Source: SAR324 cluster bacterium (GTDB lineage Bacteria > SAR324 > JACQKK01). Taken from it: a DNA stretch of 7,144 nucleotides. The notes beneath the pieces are model-generated. The model was not told the DNA's origin. It searched no databases and worked only from the letters and a program-made list of their open reading frames with translations. A program made the position numbers and the translations under genes. Of the stretch, positions 1 through 5,552 are shown piece by piece. The stretch is from positions 1 to 7,144 of the forward strand of contig JACZVE010000157.1 in assembly GCA_022572825.1 (NCBI GenBank), written 5' to 3'. Position 1 is the stretch's first letter. The number at the start of each line of letters is the position of its first letter.

Positions 1-1265
1 CTCAGCGCGGAAACGGTGCGATTGGCCAGGTAGGGTTTCTTGATGTCGAAGGGATTCTTCCTCAGCAATTCCTTCCACTTGCCCAGCGGCTTGGCCGCCT
101 GCACCAAGCCTTTCAGCATGCCCAGCTCGTTGCCGGACCAGGTCTCGTTGCTGGGACCGACGTAGATGGCGCCCACCAACAGGTCGCCGCGGAACAGGTA
201 CTTGCGGTAGGACGAACGCGCCTGCCGCAGCCCCTCGATCACTTCCGCACCCGCATCGTCCCAGCTTCCGAAGCTGGCGATATCCAGCCCGGCGACGCCG
301 ACGATGTTCATCATCAGGCTGCCCGCATAGCGGACGTCGCGCCCCGCCATGTTGGCGCCGACCACCCGGCCGTGCTCCATGGCGGTGGGCTCGATGGCGT
401 GCACCTCCGCCTGGCCGGTGATGCGGTTCCTGCCCTCGGCCACGTCCCCCGCGGCATACACGTTGGGCACGTTGCTGCGCAGGTGATCGTCCACGACGAT
501 GCCGCCGTTGATCTTCACGCCGGAACCCTGCAGCCAGTCCAGGTTGGTCTTGATCCCGGTGGCCATCACCACCAGATCGGCGTCCAGCGCGCCGGCGTCG
601 GCAAAGCTGAGCCGCTTCTTGCCCGCGGCGTCCTCGATTTTCTGCAGGTGCACCGAGGTGCGCAGCGTAACCCCGTGCTGTTCCAGCCAGTCGCTGACCA
701 GCCTGGCCCCGGTATCGTCCACCATGCGGGGCAGGATGCGCTCGGCCACCTCCACGATGGTGACCTTCCCGGAGCGCTTGATCATGCCGTTGAGGATGGT
801 AAACGCGATGAAACCGGCACCCACCATGACGCTGTGCGCGTCGGGACGGATGTGGCGGTGCACCCCGCGGGCATCGGCCAGGGTCCAGAAGCTGTGGACG
901 CCCTCGCCATCGCAGCCCGGCAGGGGCAGCCGCACCGCGGAGGAGCCGGTGGCGATGAGCACGTCGTCGTAGGGCTCATCGTCCCCGTTGTCCAGTTTTA
1001 GCACGTTGGCCTTGGTATCCAGCCCGACTGCCGTGCGGCCGAAGTGGGTCACCACTCCCCAGGCTTCCAGTTGGTTGGGCGACAGCGTGGCGGTGTGGCC
1101 CTCGCTGATGTTCTCCTCCAGGTAGTAGGGCAACACCATGCGCGAGTAGAACGGCTCGGCGGAGACCAGGGCGATCTCGTCGTCGCTGCCCAGTTGGCGC
1201 AGGGTGCGGATCGCGTTGTACCCGGCCGTGCCGGCGCCCACGATGACATGCTTTTTGCCGGCCAT
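1..1265 (-). CDS. FAD/NAD(P)-dependent oxidoreductase, 3' end cut by the window
   Basis: Flavoprotein of the pyridine-nucleotide oxidoreductase superfamily (nitrite reductase large-subunit N-domain / rubredoxin reductase type). It is expected to pass electrons between NAD(P)H and an iron-sulfur partner in the cytoplasm. I translated the frame from ATG at 1265-1263 to base 3 without a stop: at least 421 residues, C-terminus missing. Motifs seen: an FAD-binding GAGTAG at residues 10-15, ATGSS at 105-109, an NAD(P)-binding GAGFIA at 149-154, and the second FAD contact YAAGD ending at 274. There is no CxxxxC redox-active disulfide, so it is not a thioredoxin- or lipoamide-reductase type. The start codon lies 13 bases after the stop of the polyferredoxin gene, with GGGAA just upstream, so the two are co-transcribed and probably form one complex. 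The length (about 45 kDa or more) and the partner resemble the AorC/AorA subunits of bacterial aldehyde oxidoreductase; that specific role is inference. Family assignment is firm, substrate unknown. Confidence 0.9.
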   Translation of the reverse strand, partial: MAGKKHVIVGAGTAGYNAIRTLRQLGSDDEIALVSAEPFYSRMVLPYYLEENISEGHTATLSPNQLEAWGVVTHFGRTAVGLDTKANVLKLDNGDDEPYDDVLIATGSSAVRLPLPGCDGEGVHSFWTLADARGVHRHIRPDAHSVMVGAGFIAFTILNGMIKRSGKVTIVEVAERILPRMVDDTGARLVSDWLEQHGVTLRTSVHLQKIEDAAGKKRLSFADAGALDADLVVMATGIKTNLDWLQGSGVKINGGIVVDDHLRSNVPNVYAAGDVAEGRNRITGQAEVHAIEPTAMEHGRVVGANMAGRDVRYAGSLMMNIVGVAGLDIASFGSWDDAGAEVIEGLRQARSSYRKYLFRGDLLVGAIYVGPSNETWSGNELGMLKGLVQAAKPLGKWKELLRKNPFDIKKPYLANRTVSAL

Positions 1266-1278
1266 GATGACAGTTCCC

Positions 1279-1758
1279 TCACGCGCCGGCGGCAACGCCC
1301 GTCAGATGGTAGGTCGCCCGCTTGGACGCGAAGTCGCCCAGCCAGTCCGCGTTGTCCGTCTCCGCCCACTCGATGGCGGCGGTAGGACAGGCCGCGACAC
1401 AGGCGGGATCGCCGCCGCACAGATCGCACTTGATCGCCTTTTTCGTTTCGGTGTTGATGTACATGGTGCCGTACGGGCAGGCGATCGTGCACAGCTTGCA
1501 GCCCACGCATTCATCCTCCACCACCACCTTGGCCCCCGCGGGACTGATGATGATGGCGTCCACGGGGCAGGCGGTCATGCACCAGCCCTCGGCGCACTGC
1601 ACGCACGTGTAAGGGGCATAGCTGGTATGGGCCTCCAACGGCGCCACCTTGATCACCGACTTGCTGGGGTTGAACGTGCCGGTCTGGGCGTACGAGCACG
1701 ACATCTCGCAGCGCATGCAGCCGGTACAGCGATCAGGCACGAAGCGCAACGCTTTCAT
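1279..1758 (-). CDS. Polyferredoxin with four [4Fe-4S] clusters (DmsB/HycB/AorA-like electron-transfer subunit)
   Basis: A 159-residue iron-sulfur protein that relays electrons between a catalytic subunit and, most likely, the adjacent flavoprotein. All sixteen cluster cysteines are present: C11-C14-C17-C21, C52-C55-C60-C64, C84-C87-C90-C94 and C111-C114-C120-C124. This is the arrangement of the DMSO-reductase B / HycB / CooF family, and there is no extra C-terminal domain. No signal peptide or membrane segment is seen, so it is cytoplasmic. The ATG at 1758 is preceded directly by GAGGAAG, a slightly close ribosome site, and it gives the usual N-terminus just before the first cluster. A longer in-frame reading upstream would run through the promoter region and is rejected. 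The open reading frame lies first in a two-gene unit with the flavoprotein and has its own promoter. Which enzyme it serves cannot be told from this window: tungsten aldehyde oxidoreductase (AorA-like) is my first choice, CO dehydrogenase (CooF-like) the second. Confidence 0.92.
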   Translation of the reverse strand: MKALRFVPDRCTGCMRCEMSCSYAQTGTFNPSKSVIKVAPLEAHTSYAPYTCVQCAEGWCMTACPVDAIIISPAGAKVVVEDECVGCKLCTIACPYGTMYINTETKKAIKCDLCGGDPACVAACPTAAIEWAETDNADWLGDFASKRATYHLTGVAAGA

Positions 1759-1817
1759 CTTCCTCGCACCGCTATGGATGGGGTTGAGTGGGGCCGAACG
1801 CCGCCGCGCCGCGGGCC

Positions 1818-1842
1818 TTCGGCACTGCGCTGTTTCGGCACT
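1818..1842. repeat. Two direct copies of TTCGGCACT, 16-base period
   Basis: TTCGGCACT occurs at 1818-1826 and again at 1834-1842. Both copies lie between the predicted promoter and the start of the polyferredoxin gene, so in the mRNA they would be read as AGTGCCGAA twice in the 5' untranslated region. They could be a regulator site or chance in GC-rich sequence. Confidence 0.35.
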
Positions 1843-1910
1843 AGGCGGATTCGGGCGGCCGCCGCGCCTGCGCGCAAGCCCCATGGGCCGCGGCCGCGGC
1901 GGCAACGGGA

Positions 1911-1940
1911 ACGCTAGCACCTTCCCCGCGGGGGTGTCAA
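1911..1940 (-). promoter_or_regulatory. Sigma70-like promoter for the polyferredoxin-flavoprotein unit
   Basis: Read on the minus strand there is a perfect -35 TTGACA (1940-1935), an 18-base spacer, and TAGCGT (1916-1911) preceded by TGC, giving an extended -10. The -10 keeps only the conserved T, A and final T. Transcription would start near 1904, leaving a leader of about 145 bases before the ATG at 1758. This long GC-rich leader is the only unusual part. Confidence 0.5.
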
Positions 1941-1985
1941 TGAGATGCGCCAAACGGGCCGCCGGAGCGGTCTGGCGCGGCGGCA

Positions 1986-2387
1986 TTACCCATTGTGCCG
2001 GTAATACCGCACCTCCACGCTCACCCCGTCCGGGTCGTCGAAGTACAGGGACACCCCCCAGCCCTGGGCGCCGAAGTTGCGCTTGGACTGGCGCGTGATG
2101 GGGATGCCGCGCCGGGCCAGGCGGCGCCGCAGGTTGGCCACCTCGCGCCGGCTGACGGTGAAGCAGAAATGGTTGGGGTTCTGCGGCCGGGCCTTGTCGC
2201 GCCAAAAATCATGGGGGAAATAGTCCACCAGCGTCTCGCCGCTGACGCGCCCGGAGACGAACGGCGCCTCCCCGGCGCGGAACTCGGCCAGCCGCACCGG
2301 CTCCAGACCCAGCACGCGCTCGTAGAAGGCCGCGGTGGACTCCACGTCACGCACCTCCAGCACGATGTGATCCAGGGTGATGTGCAT
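1986..2387 (-). CDS. VOC-superfamily (glyoxalase/dioxygenase-like) protein
   Basis: A 133-residue single-domain protein of the vicinal oxygen chelate superfamily, made of two beta-alpha-beta-beta-beta modules. The first module opens with DHIVLEVRDV at residues 6-15 and holds the typical AFYERVLGLE at 20-29. The second contains NHFCF at 72-76 and closes with FDDPDGVSVEVRYY at 116-129. H7, H73 and E125 sit where metal ligands usually lie, so it may bind a divalent metal. Family members include lactoylglutathione lyases, fosfomycin-resistance enzymes and ring-cleaving dioxygenases; which reaction applies here cannot be read from sequence. Length is normal for a one-domain member that dimerises. 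The ATG at 2387 has AGGGGG seven bases upstream, a good ribosome site. The gene stands alone: it is divergent from the LLM gene and separated from the polyferredoxin gene by a gap with its own promoter. Confidence 0.9.
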   Translation of the reverse strand: MHITLDHIVLEVRDVESTAAFYERVLGLEPVRLAEFRAGEAPFVSGRVSGETLVDYFPHDFWRDKARPQNPNHFCFTVSRREVANLRRRLARRGIPITRQSKRNFGAQGWGVSLYFDDPDGVSVEVRYYRHNG

Positions 2388-2544
2388 CTTCGGGCCCCCT
2401 CATGCCGTTCGACGACCAGTGCGGATGCTGCGCCTGCGGCGCGCAAGTTTGTCGTCGCCGCGGGCGCGGGTAGCGGGCAAGGTGCCTGGCTCGCGCGTCA
2501 CTCTATCCATATGCGCACAATTGATGATAGGAGGAAACGCACTC

Positions 2545-2610
2545 GTGTGGCTCGGCGGACGCCTCCGCGCGCATCGCAACCCTAGGATTTCGCGTTGGGA
2601 ACGCGAGTAA
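2545..2610 (+). other. Possible 21-codon leader reading frame behind AGGAGG
   Basis: A perfect Shine-Dalgarno AGGAGG at 2529-2534 is followed ten bases later by GTG (2545), opening a 21-residue frame that ends with TAA at 2608-2610. The peptide has six arginines (residues 6, 8, 11, 14, 17, 20). Its last codons overlap the inverted repeat at 2590-2606. It lies 143 bases before the LLM start. It could be a leader peptide or coincidence; there is no homology to support it. Confidence 0.15.
2590..2606. repeat. Perfect 7-base inverted repeat TCGCGTT-GGG-AACGCGA
   Basis: Arms at 2590-2596 and 2600-2606 with a 3-base GGG centre. As DNA it fits a dimeric repressor operator; as RNA it is a stable hairpin. 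No T-run follows, so it is not an intrinsic terminator. Confidence 0.5.
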
Positions 2611-2632
2611 CGGAAGCGGCTGATTATCCGTT
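2609..2632. repeat. 6-base inverted repeat AACGGA / TCCGTT
   Basis: Arms at 2609-2614 and 2627-2632 separated by 12 bases, starting two bases after the preceding inverted repeat ends. The pair may be one composite operator or a double hairpin. Confidence 0.35.
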
Positions 2633-2644
2633 GTTGAGACACGC

Positions 2645-2671
2645 GGTTAAAACAGCAGGGTTAAAATAGCA
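2645..2671. repeat. Tandem motif GGTTAAAAYAGCA, 14-base period
   Basis: GGTTAAAACAGCA at 2645-2657 and GGTTAAAATAGCA at 2659-2671 differ at one base. They form the only A-rich patch in this GC-rich region and lie 83-109 bases before the LLM start codon. They could be a regulator site or a duplicated -10 region. Confidence 0.45.
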
Positions 2672-2677
2672 CGCTGA

Positions 2678-2730
2678 GCCCGGAAAGCCTGACGCGAATC
2701 ACCTGCACCCGGCACCGTTGCATTCCGGGC
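2678..2730 (+). repeat. 8-base inverted repeat GCCCGGAA / TTCCGGGC in the leader of the LLM-ahcY operon
   Basis: Perfect arms at 2678-2685 and 2723-2730 enclose a 37-base loop, 23 bases before the LLM start codon. If transcription starts near 2670, the leader RNA would fold into a closed 53-base stem-loop just ahead of the ribosome site (GGGA at 2742-2745). Confidence 0.4.
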
Positions 2731-2753
2731 CAACATCCCACGGGAATCACACC

Positions 2754-3596
2754 ATGAAAATCGGACTCACAATCTTCCTCACGGACGAGACCATCGACAT
2801 CGTCACCCTGGCCAGAAAGGCCGAGGCGCTGGGGTTCGAGTCGCTGTTCGTGCCCGAGCACCCCATCATCCCGGTGGAGATGAGCACGCCCTTTTCCGGC
2901 GGCGGCCCCCTGCCGGAGTGGTACAAGCGCACCTTGGACCCCTTCTGCACGCTGGCCGCGGCCGCCGCGGCCACCGAGCGCCTGCGGGTGGGCACGGCGA
3001 TCTGCCTGGTGCCCGAGCGCAATGCGCTGATCACGGCCAAGGAGGTGGCCACGGTGGACCGCATCTCCAAGGGTCGCTTCGAGTTCGGCGTCGGGGCCGG
3101 CTGGCTGCGCGAGGAGTCCGAGGTGTTCGGGGTGGACTTTCCCCGCCGCTGGACGCAGACCCGCGACCACGTGCTGGCCATGAAGGCCTGCTGGGGGCCG
3201 CACCCGTGTGAGCATCACGGCCGGTACGTGGATTTCCCCAAGCTTTGGTGCCACCCCAAGCCCATCCAGCAGCCTCACCCGCCGATCCTCATCGCCGGCG
3301 AGGGGGAACGGCTGCCTCAGCGCATCGCCGAGTACGGCGACGGCTGGCTCCCGCGCGGGCGCAACATTACCCCGCAGTCCCTGGAAGCCGGCCGCACGCG
3401 CATCGAGCAGGCCATGCGCGAGCAAGGCCGCGAGCCCGGCGGGTTCACGATCAACGTGTTCGGCGCCCCACCGGAGCGGGAATCCAACCGACAATTCTTC
3501 GCTGCCGGGGCGCACCGGATAATCCACATGCTGCCCAGCGAGGACGAGCCCAAGACCGTGGCGCGGCTGGAGCAATGGGCAGCCGAGCTGCTGTGA
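2754..3596 (+). CDS. LLM-class (luciferase-like) flavin/F420-dependent oxidoreductase
   Basis: A 280-residue TIM-barrel oxidoreductase of the bacterial luciferase superfamily, closest in feel to the F420-dependent subfamily (TIGR03619 type). It would transfer hydride or activate oxygen with a reduced deazaflavin or flavin; the substrate is unknown. Motifs: an N-terminal strand and helix ending in ESLFVPEH (29-36), then ERLRVGTAICLVPERN (75-90), then DRISKGRFEFGVGAGW (102-117), the conserved phosphate-binding loop of the family, and later HPPILIAGEG and AEYGDGWLP. No signal peptide is seen. I chose ATG at 2754 because it gives the family's MKIGL-type N-terminus; a TTG 36 bases upstream only adds unconserved residues. 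The ribosome site is weak (GGGA, eight bases from the ATG). It is first in an apparent two-gene operon with ahcY, 26 bases apart. F420 use is inferred from family likeness only; an FMN-using member is possible. Confidence 0.88.
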   Translation: MKIGLTIFLTDETIDIVTLARKAEALGFESLFVPEHPIIPVEMSTPFSGGGPLPEWYKRTLDPFCTLAAAAAATERLRVGTAICLVPERNALITAKEVATVDRISKGRFEFGVGAGWLREESEVFGVDFPRRWTQTRDHVLAMKACWGPHPCEHHGRYVDFPKLWCHPKPIQQPHPPILIAGEGERLPQRIAEYGDGWLPRGRNITPQSLEAGRTRIEQAMREQGREPGGFTINVFGAPPERESNRQFFAAGAHRIIHMLPSEDEPKTVARLEQWAAELL

Positions 3597-3608
3597 GAGC
3601 TGCCGTGA
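3585..3608 (+). repeat. 12-base tandem duplication across the LLM stop codon
   Basis: GAGCTGCTGTGA (3585-3596) is followed at once by GAGCTGCCGTGA (3597-3608). The first copy contains the LLM stop codon. The second forms most of the spacer before the ahcY ribosome site AGAGGAG. Likely a slippage duplication. Confidence 0.6.
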
Positions 3609-3622
3609 GAGGAGTTGCCTTC

Positions 3623-4918
3623 ATGCCGGACTACAAGATTGCAGACCTGCAACTGGCCGACTGGGGCCGCAAGGAGATCGAAATCGCGGAATCGGAGATG
3701 CCCGGGCTGATGGCCCTGCGTGCCGAGTACGGCGCCGAGCAGCCGTTGGCCGACGCGCGCATCACCGGCTGCATCCACATGACCATCCAGACCGCCGTGC
3801 TGATCGAGACCCTGCAGGCCCTGGGCGCCGGGGTGCGCTGGAGCTCTTGCAACCCCTTGTCCAGCCAGGATCACGCCGCCGCCGCCATCGCGGCCAAAGG
3901 CACGCCCGTGTTTGCCTGGAAAGGCGAGACGGACGAGGAGTACTGGTGGTGCATCGAGCAGACCCTCAACTGGCCGGAGTCCCAGGGGCCGAACATGCTC
4001 CTTGACGACGGGGGCGACCTCACCGCCGTGGTGCACGAGGAGCACCCGGAACTGCTGGCCGATATCCGCGGGCTTTCCGAGGAGACCACCACGGGTGTGC
4101 ACCGGCTGTATAACTGGCAGGAGCGGGGCGTGCTGAAGGTGCCCGCCTTCAACGTCAACGACTCCGTCACCAAGAGCAAGTTCGACAATCTCTACGGCAT
4201 CCGCGAGTCCCTCATCGACGGCATCAAACGCGCCACCGACGTGATGATCGCGGGAAAGATCTGCGTGGTGGCCGGCTACGGCGAGGTGGGCAAGGGTTGC
4301 GCCCAGGCCTTCCGCGGCATGGGGGCGCGGGTGCTCATCACGGAGATCGACCCCATCTGCGCCCTGCAGGCGGCCATGGAGGGCTTCCAGGTGGTGCGCA
4401 TGGAAGACGCGGCTTCCATCGGCGACATCTTCGTCACCGCCACGGGCTGCGTCGGCGTGATCCGCCGGGAGCACATCGACCGCATGAAGGACCAGGCCGT
4501 TGTCAGCAACATCGGCCACTTCGATTCGGAGATCGAGGTCGCCTCGCTGTTCGGAGACGAGACCCTGCGCCGCATCAACATCAAGCCGCAGGTGGACCAG
4601 TTCGTCTACCCGGACGGCAAGCGGGTCACCGTGCTGGCGGAAGGGCGGCTGGTGAACCTGGGCTGCGCCACCGGCCATCCCAGCTTCGTCATGTCCACCA
4701 GTTTTACCAACCAGGTGCTCGCCCAGATCGAGCTGTGGACCCACCCCGGCAAATACGAGCACAAGGTTTACGTGCTGCCCAAGCATCTCGACGAGAAGGT
4801 GGCCCGCCTGCACCTGGACAAGCTGGGCGCCAAGCTGGATGCCCTCACCCCCGTCCAGGCCGAATACCTGGGCATCCCCGCGGACGGCCCCTACAAGCCG
4901 GAACACTATCGCTATTGA
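3623..4918 (+). CDS. ahcY: Adenosylhomocysteinase (S-adenosyl-L-homocysteine hydrolase)
   Basis: Reversibly splits S-adenosylhomocysteine into adenosine and homocysteine with bound NAD+, removing the inhibitory product of methyltransferases in the activated methyl cycle. Cytoplasmic, normally a tetramer. The 431-residue protein matches the short form (human length 432) and lacks the roughly 40-residue insertion common in bacterial enzymes. Key residues seen: H52, D129, E154, K184, D188, N189, NAD loop GYGEVG (218-223), E241, H299 in NIGHF, H352 in GHPSF, and the C-terminal K425 and Y429 that reach into a neighbouring subunit. Two changes stand out: the position of human C195 is isoleucine (I193 in NLYGIRES), and SNIGHF replaces the usual CNIGHF. 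The ATG at 3623 has AGAGGAG eight bases upstream and gives the family N-terminus; the frame is open further upstream through the LLM gene but that part is a shadow. It follows the LLM gene by 26 bases, probably on the same mRNA. Confidence 0.98.
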   Translation: MPDYKIADLQLADWGRKEIEIAESEMPGLMALRAEYGAEQPLADARITGCIHMTIQTAVLIETLQALGAGVRWSSCNPLSSQDHAAAAIAAKGTPVFAWKGETDEEYWWCIEQTLNWPESQGPNMLLDDGGDLTAVVHEEHPELLADIRGLSEETTTGVHRLYNWQERGVLKVPAFNVNDSVTKSKFDNLYGIRESLIDGIKRATDVMIAGKICVVAGYGEVGKGCAQAFRGMGARVLITEIDPICALQAAMEGFQVVRMEDAASIGDIFVTATGCVGVIRREHIDRMKDQAVVSNIGHFDSEIEVASLFGDETLRRINIKPQVDQFVYPDGKRVTVLAEGRLVNLGCATGHPSFVMSTSFTNQVLAQIELWTHPGKYEHKVYVLPKHLDEKVARLHLDKLGAKLDALTPVQAEYLGIPADGPYKPEHYRY

Positions 4919-4932
4919 TTCCCCGACCGGCC

Positions 4933-4944
4933 CTCGCATGCGAG
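4933..4944. repeat. 12-base palindrome CTCGCATGCGAG after ahcY
   Basis: A perfect palindrome fourteen bases past the ahcY stop, flanked by CCGG on both sides (4927-4930 and 4947-4950), so a longer imperfect hairpin is possible. There is no T-run, so it is at best a poor intrinsic terminator; it may protect the 3' end of the mRNA. Confidence 0.35.
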
Positions 4945-5032
4945 AACCGGGCAAAGCGCGGAGAATACCCGCCGGACTGCCGCGAAATCGTGGCAGGCAC
5001 GAACAAGGCCGGTTGCAGCCGGGCGCGGGAAG

Positions 5033-5303
5033 GTAAACCGCCGCGGGATCGGTGCCGTCGTCGCCGGGTTGTGGGGCTTTGCCGAGGCGACGCTGTTTTT
5101 CGTCGTCCCTGACGTATTTCTCAGTCTGGTCGCCCTCGGCAATCTGAAATCCGCGCGGCGGTATTGCGGGGCGGCCCTCGCGGACGCACTGCTCGGGGGC
5201 GCGTTGATGTACGGATGGGGGGTCAATGCCCATGCGGCCGCCTTGCGCGTACTGGACGCCATACCAGCGATCAGCGCGGCCCTGCTTGACGAGGTGGCGG
5301 CCG
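5033..5303 (+). pseudogene. Truncated DedA/VTT-like small membrane protein gene (5' part only)
   Basis: The frame 5033-5303 encodes a hydrophobic segment with GLWGFAEATLFFVVPDVFLS, then LADALLGGALMYGWG, then LRVLDAIPAIS. I recognise this order from small (about 200-residue) membrane proteins of unknown function related to the DedA/VTT group. Only the first 85 or so residues are present. The second half, with its remaining membrane helices, is absent: sequence likeness stops near 5295, and from about 5304 the DNA belongs to a different gene in another frame. There is also no good start codon. The first in-frame candidate is TTG at 5069, inside the first membrane segment. Upstream, the frame stays open past 4931 with no ATG, GTG or TTG; the GTA at 5033 may be a mutated GTG. 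The shifted frame continues to a stop at 5452 but produces only nonsense. Family call is from memory of sequence patterns, moderately sure; truncation is quite sure. Confidence 0.65.
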
Positions 5304-5552
5304 GTGAACAAGGGACAGTTCAAGGACGAGACCTACCGGGTGGGCCTCGGCCCCTCCACGCGCCAGATCACGGACATGGGCGATCCCGGCCGGGCGCTGG
5401 GAATCATTCCGACGGGCCAGTCCGGCATCCCCGCCTCCCCCCACTACAATGACCTGATGCCCCTGTGGCGCGAGGGCCGCTACGTGCCGCTGCTGATAGA
5501 TCGCCAGGCCATCGGAAAGGTCGCCGCCGCAAGGCAGGTGCTGCGGCCGTAG
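5304..5552 (+). pseudogene. C-terminal fragment of a penicillin acylase family gene
   Basis: 82 codons ending in TAG at 5550-5552. The translation holds LGPSTRQITDMGD, then IIPTGQSGIPASPHYND, then LWREGRYVPLL, which is the conserved C-terminal end of the beta chain in penicillin/cephalosporin/acyl-homoserine-lactone acylases (N-terminal nucleophile hydrolases, normally 700-800 residues and exported). The signal peptide, alpha chain and catalytic N-terminal serine of the beta chain are all missing. GTG at 5304 is the first possible start in the fragment, but there is no ribosome site suited to it, and a product this short would have no active site. It begins precisely where the membrane protein remnant ends, so a deletion probably joined two neighbouring genes. 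Confidence 0.8.

Larger units (their letters stand above)
1759..1985. other. 227-base intergenic gap between the VOC gene and the polyferredoxin gene
   Basis: No gene is supported here. A minus-strand frame stays open from the ferredoxin into the VOC gene's sequence, but it has no family likeness there. The gap holds the promoter at 1911-1940 and the TTCGGCACT pair at 1818-1842. No hairpin with a T-run marks a terminator for the VOC gene. Confidence 0.6.
2388..2753. promoter_or_regulatory. Divergent intergenic region upstream of the VOC gene and the LLM-ahcY operon
   Basis: Must hold the promoters for both directions. No clean -35/-10 pair was found; TAAAAT at 2662-2667 is a fair -10 hexamer for the plus strand but lacks a matching -35 at 16-18 bases, and TTGAGA at 2634-2639 is too far from it (22 bases). 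Contents listed separately: inverted repeats at 2590-2606, 2609-2632 and 2678-2730, a tandem 13-base motif at 2645-2671, and a possible short reading frame at 2545-2610. No S-adenosylhomocysteine riboswitch pattern was recognised. Confidence 0.5.

Noticed and set aside
372..1001. A 209-codon plus-strand frame opposite the flavoprotein gene
   Set aside because: It mirrors the flavoprotein reading frame, whose motifs are all recognisable on the minus strand.
1279..2205. Extension of the polyferredoxin upstream to a 308-residue protein
   Set aside because: The added residues overlap the VOC gene and promoter and resemble nothing. The ATG at 1758 gives the normal family start.
2388..2753. S-adenosylhomocysteine or S-adenosylmethionine riboswitch before the LLM-ahcY operon
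   Set aside because: I looked for the conserved core of the SAH riboswitch (a CGAGGAGCGC-like stretch with its pairing partner) and did not see it.
4919..5032. Intrinsic terminator after ahcY
   Set aside because: The CTCGCATGCGAG palindrome is strong but no T-run follows it.
3317..5323. A 668-codon open frame on the minus strand opposite the LLM, ahcY and membrane remnant genes
   Set aside because: Its translation is rich in H, G, Q and L with no family motif, as expected for the complement of GC-rich genes. The plus strand carries unmistakable ahcY throughout.
5069..5452. A 127-codon gene spanning the membrane remnant and the acylase tail
   Set aside because: From about 5300 onward this frame is off-register with the acylase coding frame and encodes noise.
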